Source: Tolypeutes matacus
Taxonomy: Eukaryota > Chordata > Mammalia > Cingulata > Chlamyphoridae
NCBI GenBank assembly: GCA_026826555.1
Contig: JAKSZT010038599.1
Coordinates: 1,415,066-1,479,065, forward strand
Reading direction: 5' to 3'
DNA: 64,000 bases
Shown here piece after piece: positions 1-11,690 of this stretch. The notes below the pieces were generated by a model. The model was not told the DNA's origin and ran no database searches. It was given only the letters and a program-made list of their open reading frames with translations. Every line of letters starts with the position of its first letter. Position 1 is the stretch's first letter. The translations under genes and the position numbers were made by a program.

Positions 1-390
1 GCAGGCGGTGATAGCTCACTATGTACAGATTTACATTGCCTCCAAACTGGCTCTGTTTCATAGTGCTGAAAGGCATTATGTCCCAGGCTGGTGAAACACT
101 GGAGCTTCCCTCCAAGGGCCAATGGTGCTGCAGCATTCTGACTGTGTGAAGGAAATACCAAGTGGAGCAATAATTACTGGAGTAATGTGAGTAGAACCTA
201 AATGGATGCAACTGGCATTATGGCCTCCTCTCATGGAGAGACAACATGTATGCTATTACAAACCTGGGACTTAGATCTATTAACTGCAGCTCAAAGAGGA
301 ACTTTGAAGTAAGTGCTGTACCTATATACCTGATGAATATAATAATATCTCTTATATTCTAGTTCATATGAAGAAGGATATTGAGCATAT
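1..390 (+). repeat. Unassigned sequence with a possible retroviral TM scrap
   Basis: Mostly unrecognised. In the frame starting at 250 a short stretch reads like the heptad and immunosuppressive-type region of a retroviral transmembrane envelope subunit (residues LDLLTAAQ followed by a glycine-rich turn, about 274-306). The reading frame stops soon afterwards. A second, clearer env remnant lies at 2097-2466, so this could be a separate env fragment or a chance match. The resemblance is short and uncorroborated. Confidence 0.3.
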
Positions 391-403
391 TAAAAGTCTT
401 TGT

Positions 404-530
404 GGGAGCAGATATGGCTCAAGTGATTGAACACCTGCTTCCCACATGGGAGGTCCCAGGCTTGGTTCCTGGTTCCTCCTGAATAAACAAAAATAAACAA
501 CAAGGAAAACAAATGACAAAAACCAACTCA
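404..530 (+). repeat. tRNA-derived SINE, left copy of tandem pair
   Basis: Short xenarthran-type SINE: head 'gggagcagatatggctcaag' resembles a tRNA A box, followed by 'cctgcttcccacatgggagg', a decayed B-box region and an A-rich 'aataaacaaaaataaacaa' tail. It abuts a second copy at 533. The 13-bp sequence taaaagtctttgt lies immediately before it (391-403) and recurs only after the second copy (628-640), so both copies share one target duplication. Confidence 0.85.
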
Positions 531-532
531 GG

Positions 533-627
533 GTAGCCATTGTGGCTCAGTGGTTGAGCACTGGCTTCCCACATATAAGGTCCTGGGTTCAAGTCCCAGT
601 CCCTGTTACCTCAAATAAATAAATAAA
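533..627 (+). repeat. tRNA-derived SINE, right copy of tandem pair
   Basis: Second SINE in the same orientation: 'gtggctcagtggttgagcac' A-box region, 'gggttcaagtcccag' B-box-like region, then an '(aaat)n' tail. The flanking repeat taaaagtctttgt at 628-640 pairs with 391-403, upstream of the left copy. No separate target duplication was seen between the two SINEs. Confidence 0.85.
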
Positions 628-640
628 TAAAAGTCTTTGT

Positions 641-1079
641 AAAGTTAATTCATTTTTAAGTAATTAATGAATGTGCCTATAAGATAAAAGAATGGCTCTC
701 TTAAGTATTGTCTTTATTTTACTTGCTGTATGATCGTCTTATTGTTGCCTATAAGTTTATGTCTAGGGCAGTGTCTCTCCTCATCCCTCTCTTAGCTGTC
801 CTAGGCATAGCCTCCGCTGTGGAAACTGGGGGTGGCAGTTTCCTAGACAGCATTTGAAACTTCAGGATCAAGCCCATCAAATTCAGGAAGATGTAGCCTC
901 TGGAGTAACCTGGCCTTCCTCATTCCCATGGTCCAGTATGTCATGGCTGGCCCCCTTTTTGGGACTGCTTACCACCATTTCATTTATCCTTTTAGTATCT
1001 TCAAAATACTAAGTTTATTTCTTCCAGAATCAACACTTTCCAGAACAAGGTATTAGCCATATGGGAAGTTCATCCAGTT
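641..1079. other. Unannotated AT-rich sequence
   Basis: I see no gene and no repeat that I can name. The part from about 780 is less AT-rich and may belong to the retroviral remnant that follows, but nothing decides this. Confidence 0.4.
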
Positions 1080-2466
1080 CCAACCATGGTGCCAGATTCA
1101 CCTTCCCTCAACCTCTGTAGAATAGCCAGAGTCTCACACCTCATCAGGCAGGGTCAGCTGCCCCTAACCACCAGGAAACAGCTACAGAAGAATGACCATC
1201 ACCCTTCAGCTCCCCTTTAAGAATAAGGGCTCAAATTCTCTAAGAGGGATGTTGAGGCAGGTTAGTATAGGAAACAGGGAAGGTGGCTGGTCAGAAAAAA
1301 GCCCACCAAAGACCCTGGTCACAAGGTCCAGTTTGAAAGTCCCAAACTCAAAAGAAGTCCTGGATAACTCCAAACAGAAAGACCTCCCCATTTGTCCCCT
1401 GAAAGCCGACAGGTGAAGGTAGAAAGGCAACCAATCAAGACAGCAAATAACTGGGGCCCAATCTGTGTCTCTCCTTATGTCTAAACTAGTTTTTGAGGTC
1501 ACCATAGAAAACTCAGAGAATTTAGAAGGGGAAAATGTATATTGGAAGCCTCCTCATAGGACTCCCCTACCTGGTACTTTGTTATCTACTAATGAAAATG
1601 TTGCTTGTATACTGTTAGACCCCTTATTGTTCCCCATAAACAGCTTTCTTTTGTCCATAGGTTTTGTCCATGGGTTCAGCAGTAACCCATGCCCACAATC
1701 AAAACCAATGTTGGGTTTGCACAGACTTACCATCCTCAGGTGCTATTGGCTTTCCTTGTACTGTAACTCCTGTGCATTGGAGAGAATGGAATTTCTCACT
1801 AGTTTGACAGAATATGACCCATTGATAAGTTTGGAAAAAGACCTTCTCATATAAGACTGAGATTCAGCTGCTGTCTTTCAATGTGACTTTTAATTATATT
1901 TTTTCCCTTGTAAGGGAACAAGTGAATAAGCCTTGGTCTTTATTAGGATATGCTGTATATAATGGTGTAGGAGGGTTAACAGCTGAGTCTGTCATCATAG
2001 ATTGCATGGCTCCTTTCTGCATGGAACGATAAGAGGGAATCCGTGATGTGGGATGGTTACCCCCAAGTTGTGTAATTTTACTATCAAGTCTAGATATTGA
2101 ATAAAATGTGCCCCCTGGTGGTTATACCCATTGACTGTTTTTGTGGAACTGCAATTGTCACTGAAAAACACATAATGGCTTTAGCTAATCACACTGCTCA
2201 AGACCATAATGACTCCAAAGTAGCAATTTCCTTACTAAATGAAGAAACTACCCAACTACAAAAGGTAGTTTTTAAAAAATAGGATGTCTTTAGATATTTT
2301 TACTGTGTCACAAGGTGGGACCTGTGCCCTCATTAATGTTCAAGGTTGTGTATATATTTCTGATCACTCCCATAATATTCTATGGAATGTGAATAAATTC
2401 TTGTCCTATGGTCAACATAGGCTGCTATGTGGGGGTGGATTGTGGGCACCCAGGGTCCCCCTCTAA
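1080..2466 (+). pseudogene. Endogenous retrovirus env remnant (SU and TM), broken
   Basis: Ancient retroviral envelope gene fossil. A surface-subunit CxxC motif (C-W-V-C) is encoded at 1709-1720, the motif that in gamma-type envelopes pairs SU with TM. Transmembrane-subunit residues follow in two frames: 2097-2282 ends in a heptad-rich stretch, and 2284-2466 holds a GGTC...C-VYI disulfide-loop region. The two TM pieces are separated by a one-base shift in an A run near 2274-2280, and the SU part lies in yet another frame with stops. No start, signal peptide or membrane anchor is intact. Gag and pol are not recognisable upstream. It cannot make an envelope protein. Family assignment beyond class I/II-like is not possible by eye. 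Confidence 0.7.
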
Positions 2467-2880
2467 GTCCTTAGCATATAGCCGCCTGCATGGCCTAGGC
2501 ATAAGTTAAAGGTTAGCAACCCTCCCTAGAATGCATAGATGTTATCAAAAACTATAATATTCCCAAAGCAGTAAATATCCTTGGTAAATGTCCTTCCTAC
2601 GAGCATAGTGAAAACATCACCACACCCCATATGTACACTTCACATGACCCTAGCAAGAACTCTGTTCTCATATCCTATGGAATGCCTTTGCTCTGAAACC
2701 CCTTATATCACCCATTTTTTCATTTCTTTGCAAAGCGCTACCTTCATTCTCTGAACCGCCACCTTCAGAGATTTTCTCCTGTCCATAAGTCCCAATAAAG
2801 CTTATACCTGACTAAATACCAGCTGTGTTCTTTGGTTTCCTGGACTCACCAACTCGTGCCCTTCAGGAGTTGGGTTATAT
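2430..2880 (+). repeat. Probable 3' LTR of the env-bearing ERV
   Basis: This non-coding stretch directly follows the env TM remnant. It has an AATAAA polyadenylation signal at 2794-2799, followed about 25 bases later by a 'ctgtgttctttggtttcctgg' R/U5-like segment. That order (env, U3, AATAAA, R/U5) fits a plus-strand 3' LTR. Exact ends and target duplication are not visible, and no matching 5' LTR is present in the window, so the provirus is truncated or partly outside. Confidence 0.6.
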
Positions 2881-4166
2881 CACAAGGACAATTTCGAATC
2901 AAATTATGTAATCTGAGATGGTGCATTGATCAGTTGTTAGTTCTTCTGAGTAACAAAAGAGAGCAACATATTATAGTCCCTGTAATATCTCTTGTAATTT
3001 ATCCAGGCTTTGCGTGAAAAAGAAAAAGAGCCAAATTAATCTCAGAAAAAAATGTCGAGAGGGGCCTATTGTTCCTAACTGACAAAACTAGAGCCATTTA
3101 AAAAGGAGAAAGATCCTTAACTCACAATTGGTTAATTGAATCACAAAAGAAAATTAATGTGTGTCACTGTAGTTGCAGTTACTTCACAAGAGGAATAACT
3201 CTCACTTAAGTTTCATTCTTGAAACTTAATATTCTCTTTTGAACACAGGAAGTTGAGAAGAAAATTTGCATAGTCATGAAACCCAAATCGGAGGCATTGC
3301 TCAAAGAAACAGGAAATAAGAAAGTCAAAAGGTGAAACTTCTTTTAATAGGCAGTTGGAGGTTTTAAGGAAGGCTTTGAAATCACAGTTCTGAAATACTG
3401 GAAAAGGGAACACTGTGTAGGTGGGGAGATACCAGAGGAGAGCGTGAGAGGTCAGGTTTGGGATTAGTCATTCAGAATTCTGTCATTGTCAGAGTCTAAG
3501 ACTGGAAATCCCCTTTTATTCTACAACACAATAGAATGTTACATTATCAAATTTGTAAAGCTTTATTCATCCATTGCACTTCTGTGATTGCATCGATCTC
3601 TTTGTGAATGTTCAATCCAATCTGAAGCATAAAGTCCGGTGAAAACTATAGGGTCAAGAAGTGAGGATGGGTTAATCACTCTTATTTTTAAGAAATCTTT
3701 GGTGGAAAAAAATAGAATGAAAAAGTATTGGCCCCTTTTCATAGAATATATCTTGGCATATTCCAGTGGCAGTTACAATGACAGAGGACTTATAGTCTGG
3801 AAGACTTGAAAAAAAATCTCAGGCATTTAGAGGCTATAAATTTATTGATATCATACTTCTGGTCACCTCAAATTAATAATAAACTTCCAGACAAGAAAAT
3901 TGATTAATTCCTGCACAACCAGATTATAATAGTGATCAACGTAGTTCACAGTGATGAACAGGTAAATAGACATTATACAGCTTTACCCACATAGCAATTT
4001 TTTTCCTCCTGCAACCAAATTCATATGAACTTGGAAAAGCAGTAAGATAAATCTCCTTATCCATTCCAACAAAAGTCCTTTGCCTTTTGCCTTCAAATAT
4101 AGAAAGTCAACAGAAAGTATAAAATTATTAACATTCCAATGGCTATTATTAACATTTCTTTCCAGC
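2881..4166. other. Unannotated intergenic sequence
   Basis: AT-rich non-coding sequence. Open frames are short and lack any recognisable motif, and I cannot assign a repeat class by eye. Confidence 0.4.
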
Positions 4167-4260
4167 TTTTTTTTTTTTTTTTTTCAGGAGGTACCAGGGA
4201 TTGAACCCAAGACCTCACATAGGAAGCAGGCACTCAACAATTGAGCTACATCTACTCCCT
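4167..4260 (-). repeat. Antisense tRNA-derived SINE
   Basis: Poly-T (4167-4184), then 'caggaggtaccagggattga' (reverse of the 3' body) and a reversed head ending 'gctacatctactccct'. Read on the minus strand it is the same short xenarthran SINE as at 404-627. A second antisense copy follows 16 bases later. Confidence 0.9.
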
Positions 4261-4276
4261 AATGAGAGCTTGCTTT

Positions 4277-4376
4277 TTCATTTGTTTGTTTTGTTTTTAG
4301 GAGGCACCAGGGATTGAACCCAGGACCTTGTACATGGGAAGCAGACCCTGAACCACTTGAGCTACACCTGCTCCCT
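4277..4376 (-). repeat. Antisense tRNA-derived SINE, second of a close pair
   Basis: Reversed A-rich tail 'tttgtttgttttgttttt', then 'aggaggcaccagggattgaa' and head ending 'gagctacacctgctccct'. Closer to the expected family sequence than its neighbour. No convincing target duplication found. Confidence 0.9.
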
Positions 4377-5039
4377 TTTTCTAGTTTTTTAAGACTAGCA
4401 GAGGTTGTCAATTGCTTTCTAGATTTGGGAATTTACCATTCCCATTAATTTAATGAATCAATTTTATTTTAAAAGTTAATATATCTTGCATATTTAAAAA
4501 TGTTAGTACAAGTTAGGCTGAAAAATATGTACCATAACTGAACAGGTTTTACCCTCAATTATAGAAAATATTTGACATTATTATAAATTATAGAACAGCG
4601 TTCATTAAGAAGAACAAATATAAATTATAAAAGTATGTCCAGGCTTGGAATATGCATTAAGAAGAAAAAAAGATGAAATATGTCATAGTAACTTAATCAT
4701 TACTTTTCAGACCTTTCTTAAAAGTCAGTACCACTCAGGTGCTTTGTTACTATTTGTTTTCCTTTTTGCCTTTACCACAATAGGGAATTGCACAGTGCAT
4801 AAACACATTAGGGAACATAGGTCTAATATTCTAAGAAGGAGCCGTTTTGTTTGCAACTCAGAGGTGAATAGAAGGGTCAGAGGAAATGCTTCTTTAGGGG
4901 AAGGAACAAAGACAATGACCACAGCTTACTTAATCATGTTAAGTATTTGGCTTTTTATCAGAAACTTCCTAATAAGCCTTTGAAGGTTTCAAGCAGGAAA
5001 TTACCGTAATCAGTATCACCTGAAAAACATAAATTAATA
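4377..5039. other. Unannotated AT-rich sequence
   Basis: No gene or named repeat recognised. A 112-codon frame (4645-4983) has a hydrophobic stretch but no homology that I recognise and is probably chance. Confidence 0.4.
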
Positions 5040-6322
5040 AACACTAGCATTTGCAGAAATGGAAAATTCAAACATCAAATTCATGACAAAGTCAAGGGGT
5101 CCTGAGTAGCCACAAACATCCTGAAAAATAAGAACAAAGTTGGGGGACTCATACTTTCCAATTTCAAAATGTATTATAAAGATAAAAGATATAATAATCA
5201 AAACAGTGTGGTACTGATACAAGAACAAACAAATAAACTAATGGCATAAATAACCCCTCATATGTATGGCCAAATTGGTTCCAAGTCCATTCAGTGGGGG
5301 AAAAATAGTTTCTTCAATAAATGGTGCTAGGAAAACTAGATATCAACATGTAAAAGAATGAAAGTAGACCTCTATCTCAAACCAAATACAAAAATTAACT
5401 CAAATGAATGGACAGCCTAAATATAAGAGTTAAAACTATAAAACTATTAGAAAACAACATAAGGTAATTACTTCAGGACAAAGTATTAAGCAATGGATTC
5501 TTGAACTTTATACCAAAAGCATGAACAATGAAAGAAAAAAAATATAAATTGGACTTCATCAAAATTTAAAACTTTTGTACATCAAAGGACATTATCAAGA
5601 AATTAAAAAGACAACCTACAGAATGGGAAAAAAATTGTTGGAAAAAAGTATTGGTGAGGATATGGAGAAACAGAAATCCTCATATGTAGTCGGTGGGAAT
5701 AAGTAAAATGGTGTTATGTTGGAAAACATTTGGGTGGTTAAGCATAGAATTACCAATAGCCCAGCAATCCCACTTTTAGGACTTCTAGGTATATACCCAA
5801 AAGAATTCAAGGCAGGTTCTTAAACAAATATTTGTAGGTCCATGTTCATAGTAGCATGCTTTACAATAGCCTAGAAGCAAACCAAGTGTCCATCAACAGA
5901 TGAATGGATATACAATTGTGGTATATACAGACAATGGGATATTATTCAACAGTGAAAATGAATGAAATTCTGATACATGTTACAGCATGGATGAAGCTTA
6001 AAGACATCATGCTGAATGAAATAAAACAGACACAAAAGGACAGATATTGTGCAATTTCACTCATATGAAATAACTAGAATATGAGAGATTAATAGAGACA
6101 GAAAGTAGAGTACAGGTTACTGGTGTGGAGGAGGAAGGGTCAATGCTTAATGGGTGCAGAGTTTCTGTTTAGGATGATGAAAAATTGATATTGGCTGGTG
6201 GTGATGTTTGGTACAACATTATGAATGGAATTTTTACCACTAATTGCATACTTGAAAATGAGAGAAAAATGGGACATTTTATGTTTGATTTATGTTAGCA
6301 CTATAAAAAAAATTAAAAGACA
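5040..6322 (+). mobile_element. L1 LINE, 5'-truncated, ORF2 C-terminal region and 3' end
   Basis: Recognised from classic L1 phrases: 'aacaaagttgggggactcat', 'tcaaaacagtgtggtactga', 'caataaatggtgctaggaaa', 'attggacttcatcaaaattt', 'atgaatggatatacaattgt' and 'atggatgaagcttaaagaca', ending in an A-rich tail near 6305-6322. Near 5635-5648 the text jumps from 'acagaatgggaaaaaaattg' to 'gtattggtgaggatatggag', skipping sequence normally between these points, so it also has an internal deletion. Reading frames are riddled with stops. An old inactive copy. Confidence 0.9.
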
Positions 6323-9106
6323 TTTCTGCATGTTGTGGTGAGAATTTGGAAGGAAGGATTGCCAGGTTTGATTTCAGGAGAACAATTAGGAAGCAAAGCA
6401 GCAGAGCAGGTTAATAGTACTGGTGGCATCTTAGGTTGGTTTTGGTTGAATGCAAAAGACATAAGCACATTTAAGAGAAACTTGTTAAGTAAAATTAATA
6501 GTTCTTGTAATATGAGGATTGGAGTTAAAGTAAGATGTTTAGGACAAATCTTCAATTTGTCTTTTGTAATCACACAGAATATACCATTCAGTGTTATACA
6601 TACTGAAGATGTCATTTAGAAAAAAATGTGAGTTTTTTATGGACCTGTTGAATTTGAGGTGACAGTATTTCAAGTGGAGATTCCACGTAAAAAAACTAAA
6701 TTTATGTGGCTGGCAATAAGAAATTAGTACTGACAGGAAATACACATTAAGAAATATTGATACACTCAGATGCCAGCATGAAGGATAAAAAATACCTCAT
6801 TGTTGATTCAGTTTGCATTTATTTCATTGTTACTGAGATTGGACTTTACAGAGTGCTTACCTAATATTTTTTATGGAAATTGCCATGTCATACCCTTTTA
6901 TTTATTTTTATTGAGTATTATTATTTTCTTACTGATATTCATTAAAATGAAGGAACAATGTCTGCCATTAGATACTTAAAATATTTGTTAAATTAACACT
7001 AATGAATTAATTGTTGGTACATTATAATTAAGCTTTATTTGTACTACATATTTATAATTTTTCTCCTAATGTGTTTTTTTTCCCACAAGTTTATTTGTAA
7101 TTTATACATAACATGCAAGTTGGATGTTTGTTATAAATACTTATAAAATTATTATAAATATACATGAAGGGACCCACCCACAAAATAGCTGATTGTCTTG
7201 TATGATTTTGTGCATGTGATCATAGCTTTATTTGATTCATTCAAGACACATTGATTGCCTTTTATATCTTGATAAATATGGTAGAACTCATAGATGGACA
7301 AGACCTAGGCACTATTTCTGGGACTGACAATTTTTAGAAGGCCAAGAGTTTGAAATCATGAGACTACTTAGATAAAGATGATTCCAGTTGAATACTTGAG
7401 GCATGGTTTGACTACTGTTTGAAGAGCACTACTTTGAAATTTAATGATGTAAAGGCAGTTTTGCATATTCTGAAAGGAGCTTTATTTAAAGGGAATACAG
7501 AGGATCTCATGTTTTAATTTTATCCTAACCCTTCTATTTTTTTTTCACATCCTTAGAGTGTATGAATTCAGAGAAGATTTAAATTAGTTTCTTCATATTC
7601 CTTATACATATATATGTATATATTTTAATATCAATGAATTTTCAGTAATACTATTACATCACCAGTTCTTGTTTATCCAAATCCTCTATGTCACTTCAAG
7701 CTATATTCCACACTAACCTGTGTTTGATCTTGTGTTCTATAGTTCATTTGTATCACTGACTATTATAACTGCTATCATAGCTAAATTTAACAAAGGTGAA
7801 TTGGGTTAAAACACTGGCCTGGAGTTAATTATTGTCATCTGTACATTTCAATGTATTATTTTAAGAAAAGAAGAAAATCTGTTTAGAAAACATGAAATAG
7901 CTTTTCATTTTTAGTTTACTCCAAAGAGAAAAAAAGCTACAAAAATGCTAGGAATGCTAAATAATAGTCGACAAAGTCAAGATTTGAGGTTTTCCTCAAA
8001 TGGGTCAGCAAATATTGATTTTCACATCACTTCAGTTATCAAGATAAAACGAGCAAGGCATGTCATCTGATTATTTCTACACTTTCTTGTCCGAAAACCT
8101 TATATCCCAACCTTTTATTCCAGAAACCTCAGGATACATACATACTGTCTTCCCCCTAAAAAATATCTATCTAAATAAATATGCTTAAATTGGTGTGTTC
8201 ACTTAAATTAAAGAAAAGTTTCCTCCTGATACATGTGATTTTTATAGCTGAATATCTGATTGCTTTCTGGTAGGCAATTACAAGGCCACAAGGAGAAGTA
8301 CGTAGATTCTGACTTCCAATCACAACCTGACTGTGGACATGCCCAAATCTGACAGTCATTGATGGAGCAAATTTAGGTTGAAAGACTGCATATATAAATC
8401 TTAAAAGAATATAGTGGTATTTAAGAAAGAAATACATAGAGAAAGGCAAGGAACACTGACTAGAACAGGAAATAAGGTTTAGACATTACATAGGTACCTT
8501 CTCTACTATTCACAATCTTATCTCTGCATGTAAATTACCTTGTTCTCTCTCTTCACCTCATCTCCCTCTTTATTTTTCCATACTCCCCAGAGAATCACTG
8601 CTTCCAACTTGGAAGGGCTATATGAATTTTTGAATTTTAAGATAAGCATAGTATGAAAAATAGGTTTTTCTCCTAACTTTCATTTATCACAGTATATTGT
8701 ATTAATGAAAATTGGGAATACTAGGCAGAATTTGTTTGTTGCTTATGTCTGTTGCTTGTTTCATTTTACTTTACAGATTGCTGTTCCATAAATTACAACC
8801 AGATAGATTATAAAGAAGAGCAGAAATGAGCATCTCTCAGTATTTTATTTGTAATTTGTGGTTCTGATGAAGTTCTTTGTACACATATTAAGTTGTTATG
8901 CATACTATTTTGTAGGAGGAATAATGTTAACATGTATTCTTCATTGTACTATAAGTAATATATATTTTTAGGATTTTTTAATGGGCCTGTTTTGTTCTGC
9001 TTATATGATTTTCCTATATATTTTCTTAGTGCTGCATAGAAATTTCTACTCTTCAGTAAATACTGATATTTCTTTTTTTAGACTTAATGAAGAAAAACCT
9101 CATTTC
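6323..9106. other. Unannotated intergenic sequence
   Basis: 2.8 kb of AT-rich DNA with no gene, no SINE or LTR that I can name, and only short unsupported frames. Old L1/L2 scraps could be hidden here, but I cannot support them. Confidence 0.4.
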
Positions 9107-9118
9107 AAGAATTGGAAA
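9107..9118 (+). repeat. Target-site duplication, left, of RPL10 retrocopy
   Basis: The 12 bases aagaattggaaa recur at 9840-9851 after the poly-A of the retrocopy. They define the insertion as everything between, including the SINE nested in the tail. Confidence 0.85.
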
Positions 9119-9700
<582 letters not shown>

Positions 9701-9705
9701 TAACC

Positions 9706-9821
9706 AGGGGACGGATGTGGCTCAAATGGTTGGGTGTCCGTCACCCATATGGAGGGACCCGGGTTCGATCCCTGGGACCTCCCAGGAAAAAATAAATAAA
9801 TAAATAAATAAAGTTTAAAAT
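9706..9821 (+). repeat. tRNA-derived SINE nested in the retrocopy tail
   Basis: Head 'aggggacggatgtggctcaa', B box 'ggttcgatccc' at 9762-9772 and '(aaat)n' tail. It has its own 11-bp target duplication aacaatattaa at 9693-9703 and 9822-9832. The remaining poly-A and the right-hand retrocopy duplication follow, so the SINE landed inside the RPL10 poly-A tail and is the younger insertion. Confidence 0.92.
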
Positions 9822-9839
9822 AACAATATTAAAAAAAAA

Positions 9840-9851
9840 AAGAATTGGAAA
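9840..9851 (+). repeat. Target-site duplication, right, of RPL10 retrocopy
   Basis: The 12 bases aagaattggaaa match 9107-9118 exactly. Confidence 0.85.
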
Positions 9852-10059
9852 AAGGTAAATGACTACTGGCTATCAATTAAATAAGAAATTAAATTAAATT
9901 TACTTTCTGCCTATCACATAGCTCATTTTACTACTTTGAATTTTATTTATAATCATCCATACTTCTTTGAAACTTTATATTCATCCCATTAAAATTATTA
10001 AAAGGTGGAAGACAATTTGTGATCAAATATTGCTATGTGTCTTTTATGTTAAGAAAACT

Positions 10060-10580
10060 ATTTGACTGGGGAAAAGAGGAGCCACCCAGCTGGCCCTGGA
10101 GAAGAAGGGAGCATACCAACTGGCCCAGGAGGAGAGGAAAACTGCTCAGCTAGCTCTGGGGGAGGGAGAGTCAGATAGCTGGCTCTACAGAAGTGGGGAG
10201 CTGCTGACGTGTGGTTCCCAGAGGTGGGCCTGTGTCCAGCCTGCTAAGGGAAGGGGAGAGTGGAGGGAGCCATGGGGAAAGCTGAGGGAAATTAGCCAGA
10301 GGTATTTTTTCTCTCTTTTTTCCTATTTCCTTTTTCTTTTCTTTTCTTTTTTTCTTTTTTTTTTCTTCATACAAATACTAGCAGAGAGAATGCCTGTGGA
10401 GTGATTGGCAGGTGCAAGGAGCTAGAAAGGCTTAGAAAAGTGAGTCTCTGGTGGCCTGAGAGGAAGGTCTGTTTTTTATTTTTCTCTCTCTTCACCTGGA
10501 TACCTACAGAAAGGGGATTGTGGGGTGTTCTAAAACCAACAGCTAAATAAAATTCTAGAGCATAGAGAAAAGCTAATCAA
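10060..10580 (+). mobile_element. L1 5' UTR-like segment, runs into assembly gap
   Basis: Purine-rich, GC-richer block with repeated 'cagctggccctgg'-like phrases, followed by a T/C-rich tract (about 10300-10370) and then sequence entering the N gap. The same order, a GC-rich leader then a long T/C tract, occurs at 16590-17880 before L1 ORF1. After the gap (10981 on) comes sequence homologous to the L1 3' UTR seen at 20450-23205. Inference: 5' part of an L1 whose body is missing or hidden by the gap. Confidence 0.55.
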
Positions 10581-10980
10581 NNNNNNNNNNNNNNNNNNNN
10601 NNNNNNNNNNNNNNNNNNNNNNNNNNNNNNNNNNNNNNNNNNNNNNNNNNNNNNNNNNNNNNNNNNNNNNNNNNNNNNNNNNNNNNNNNNNNNNNNNNNN
10701 NNNNNNNNNNNNNNNNNNNNNNNNNNNNNNNNNNNNNNNNNNNNNNNNNNNNNNNNNNNNNNNNNNNNNNNNNNNNNNNNNNNNNNNNNNNNNNNNNNNN
10801 NNNNNNNNNNNNNNNNNNNNNNNNNNNNNNNNNNNNNNNNNNNNNNNNNNNNNNNNNNNNNNNNNNNNNNNNNNNNNNNNNNNNNNNNNNNNNNNNNNNN
10901 NNNNNNNNNNNNNNNNNNNNNNNNNNNNNNNNNNNNNNNNNNNNNNNNNNNNNNNNNNNNNNNNNNNNNNNNNNNNNNNN
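10581..10980. other. Assembly gap (400 N)
   Basis: Exactly 400 undetermined bases. L1 5'-type sequence lies before it and L1 3' UTR after it, so the gap sits inside a LINE. The true missing length may not be 400, since a full L1 body would need several kilobases. Confidence 0.99.
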
Positions 10981-11690
10981 TAAGCCCTCTCTCACTTGGA
11001 GTTGGAGTGGACATCACCATCCCAGTCACCTCTGGATTGGGGGAAGAACTATGGACTAGAGTGTACTTGATGGTATTCTCTTGCTCACATATGGTGATTC
11101 TTGCAATGCAAGAAATTATAACAATGAGGTGGAGCCAGTGGCCACTTGACAGTTTTTGGGTAGGGAGGGGATGAGCAGTTGAAATACAGGGGCTTCTTTG
11201 GGAGTTGGAGGTTGTCCTGAGTACTGTTGTGGCAAGGGATGTAGGCCATTTTAAATCAGCACACACCACTCAGAACTGAGTGGGAGAGAGTGTGGTCTAC
11301 AGTGTGAACTGTGGTCCATGGTTGGTGGCAAGGCTCCAGGATGTGTAAGTTCATTGAGGTTGGTGGGCCACACTGTGGGAGATGTTTGTGTGGGATGTGG
11401 TGGGAGGTATGGGAGGTGGGCAACATGGGAATCCCAGTGGGTTCCGTGTAATATTTTAGGTAATCTAAGCACCTCTTAAAATATATGTATATATATATAT
11501 ATATAAATAACATTTTTGTAAGCAAATACACATATATGCATATATATTTATATATCATTTTGCAAATGTTTGTATGTATTGTGAGAATTTTGATTTTTAC
11601 CCATAATAAAAAATAAAATAAAAAAAAAATTTGGCTATTAAGAATAATAGAAAAAAAAAAAAAAAAAGAAAAAAAAAATAATTTAAAAAA
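10981..11690 (+). mobile_element. L1 3' UTR, GC-shifted variant, with A-rich tail
   Basis: Follows the layout of the L1 3' UTRs ending near 21440 and 23200: 'ggacatcaccatcc' opening, then 'gaactgtggtccatggttgg' in place of 'taaactatagaccatggtta', then an A-rich tail (11605-11690). Many differences from the other two copies are A in them and G here. A '(ta)n' run (about 11482-11508) precedes the tail. Confidence 0.7.

Noticed and set aside
10573..11269. Long minus-strand open frames across the N gap
   Set aside because: They are open only because the gap gives undetermined codons; the flanks are L1 3' UTR.
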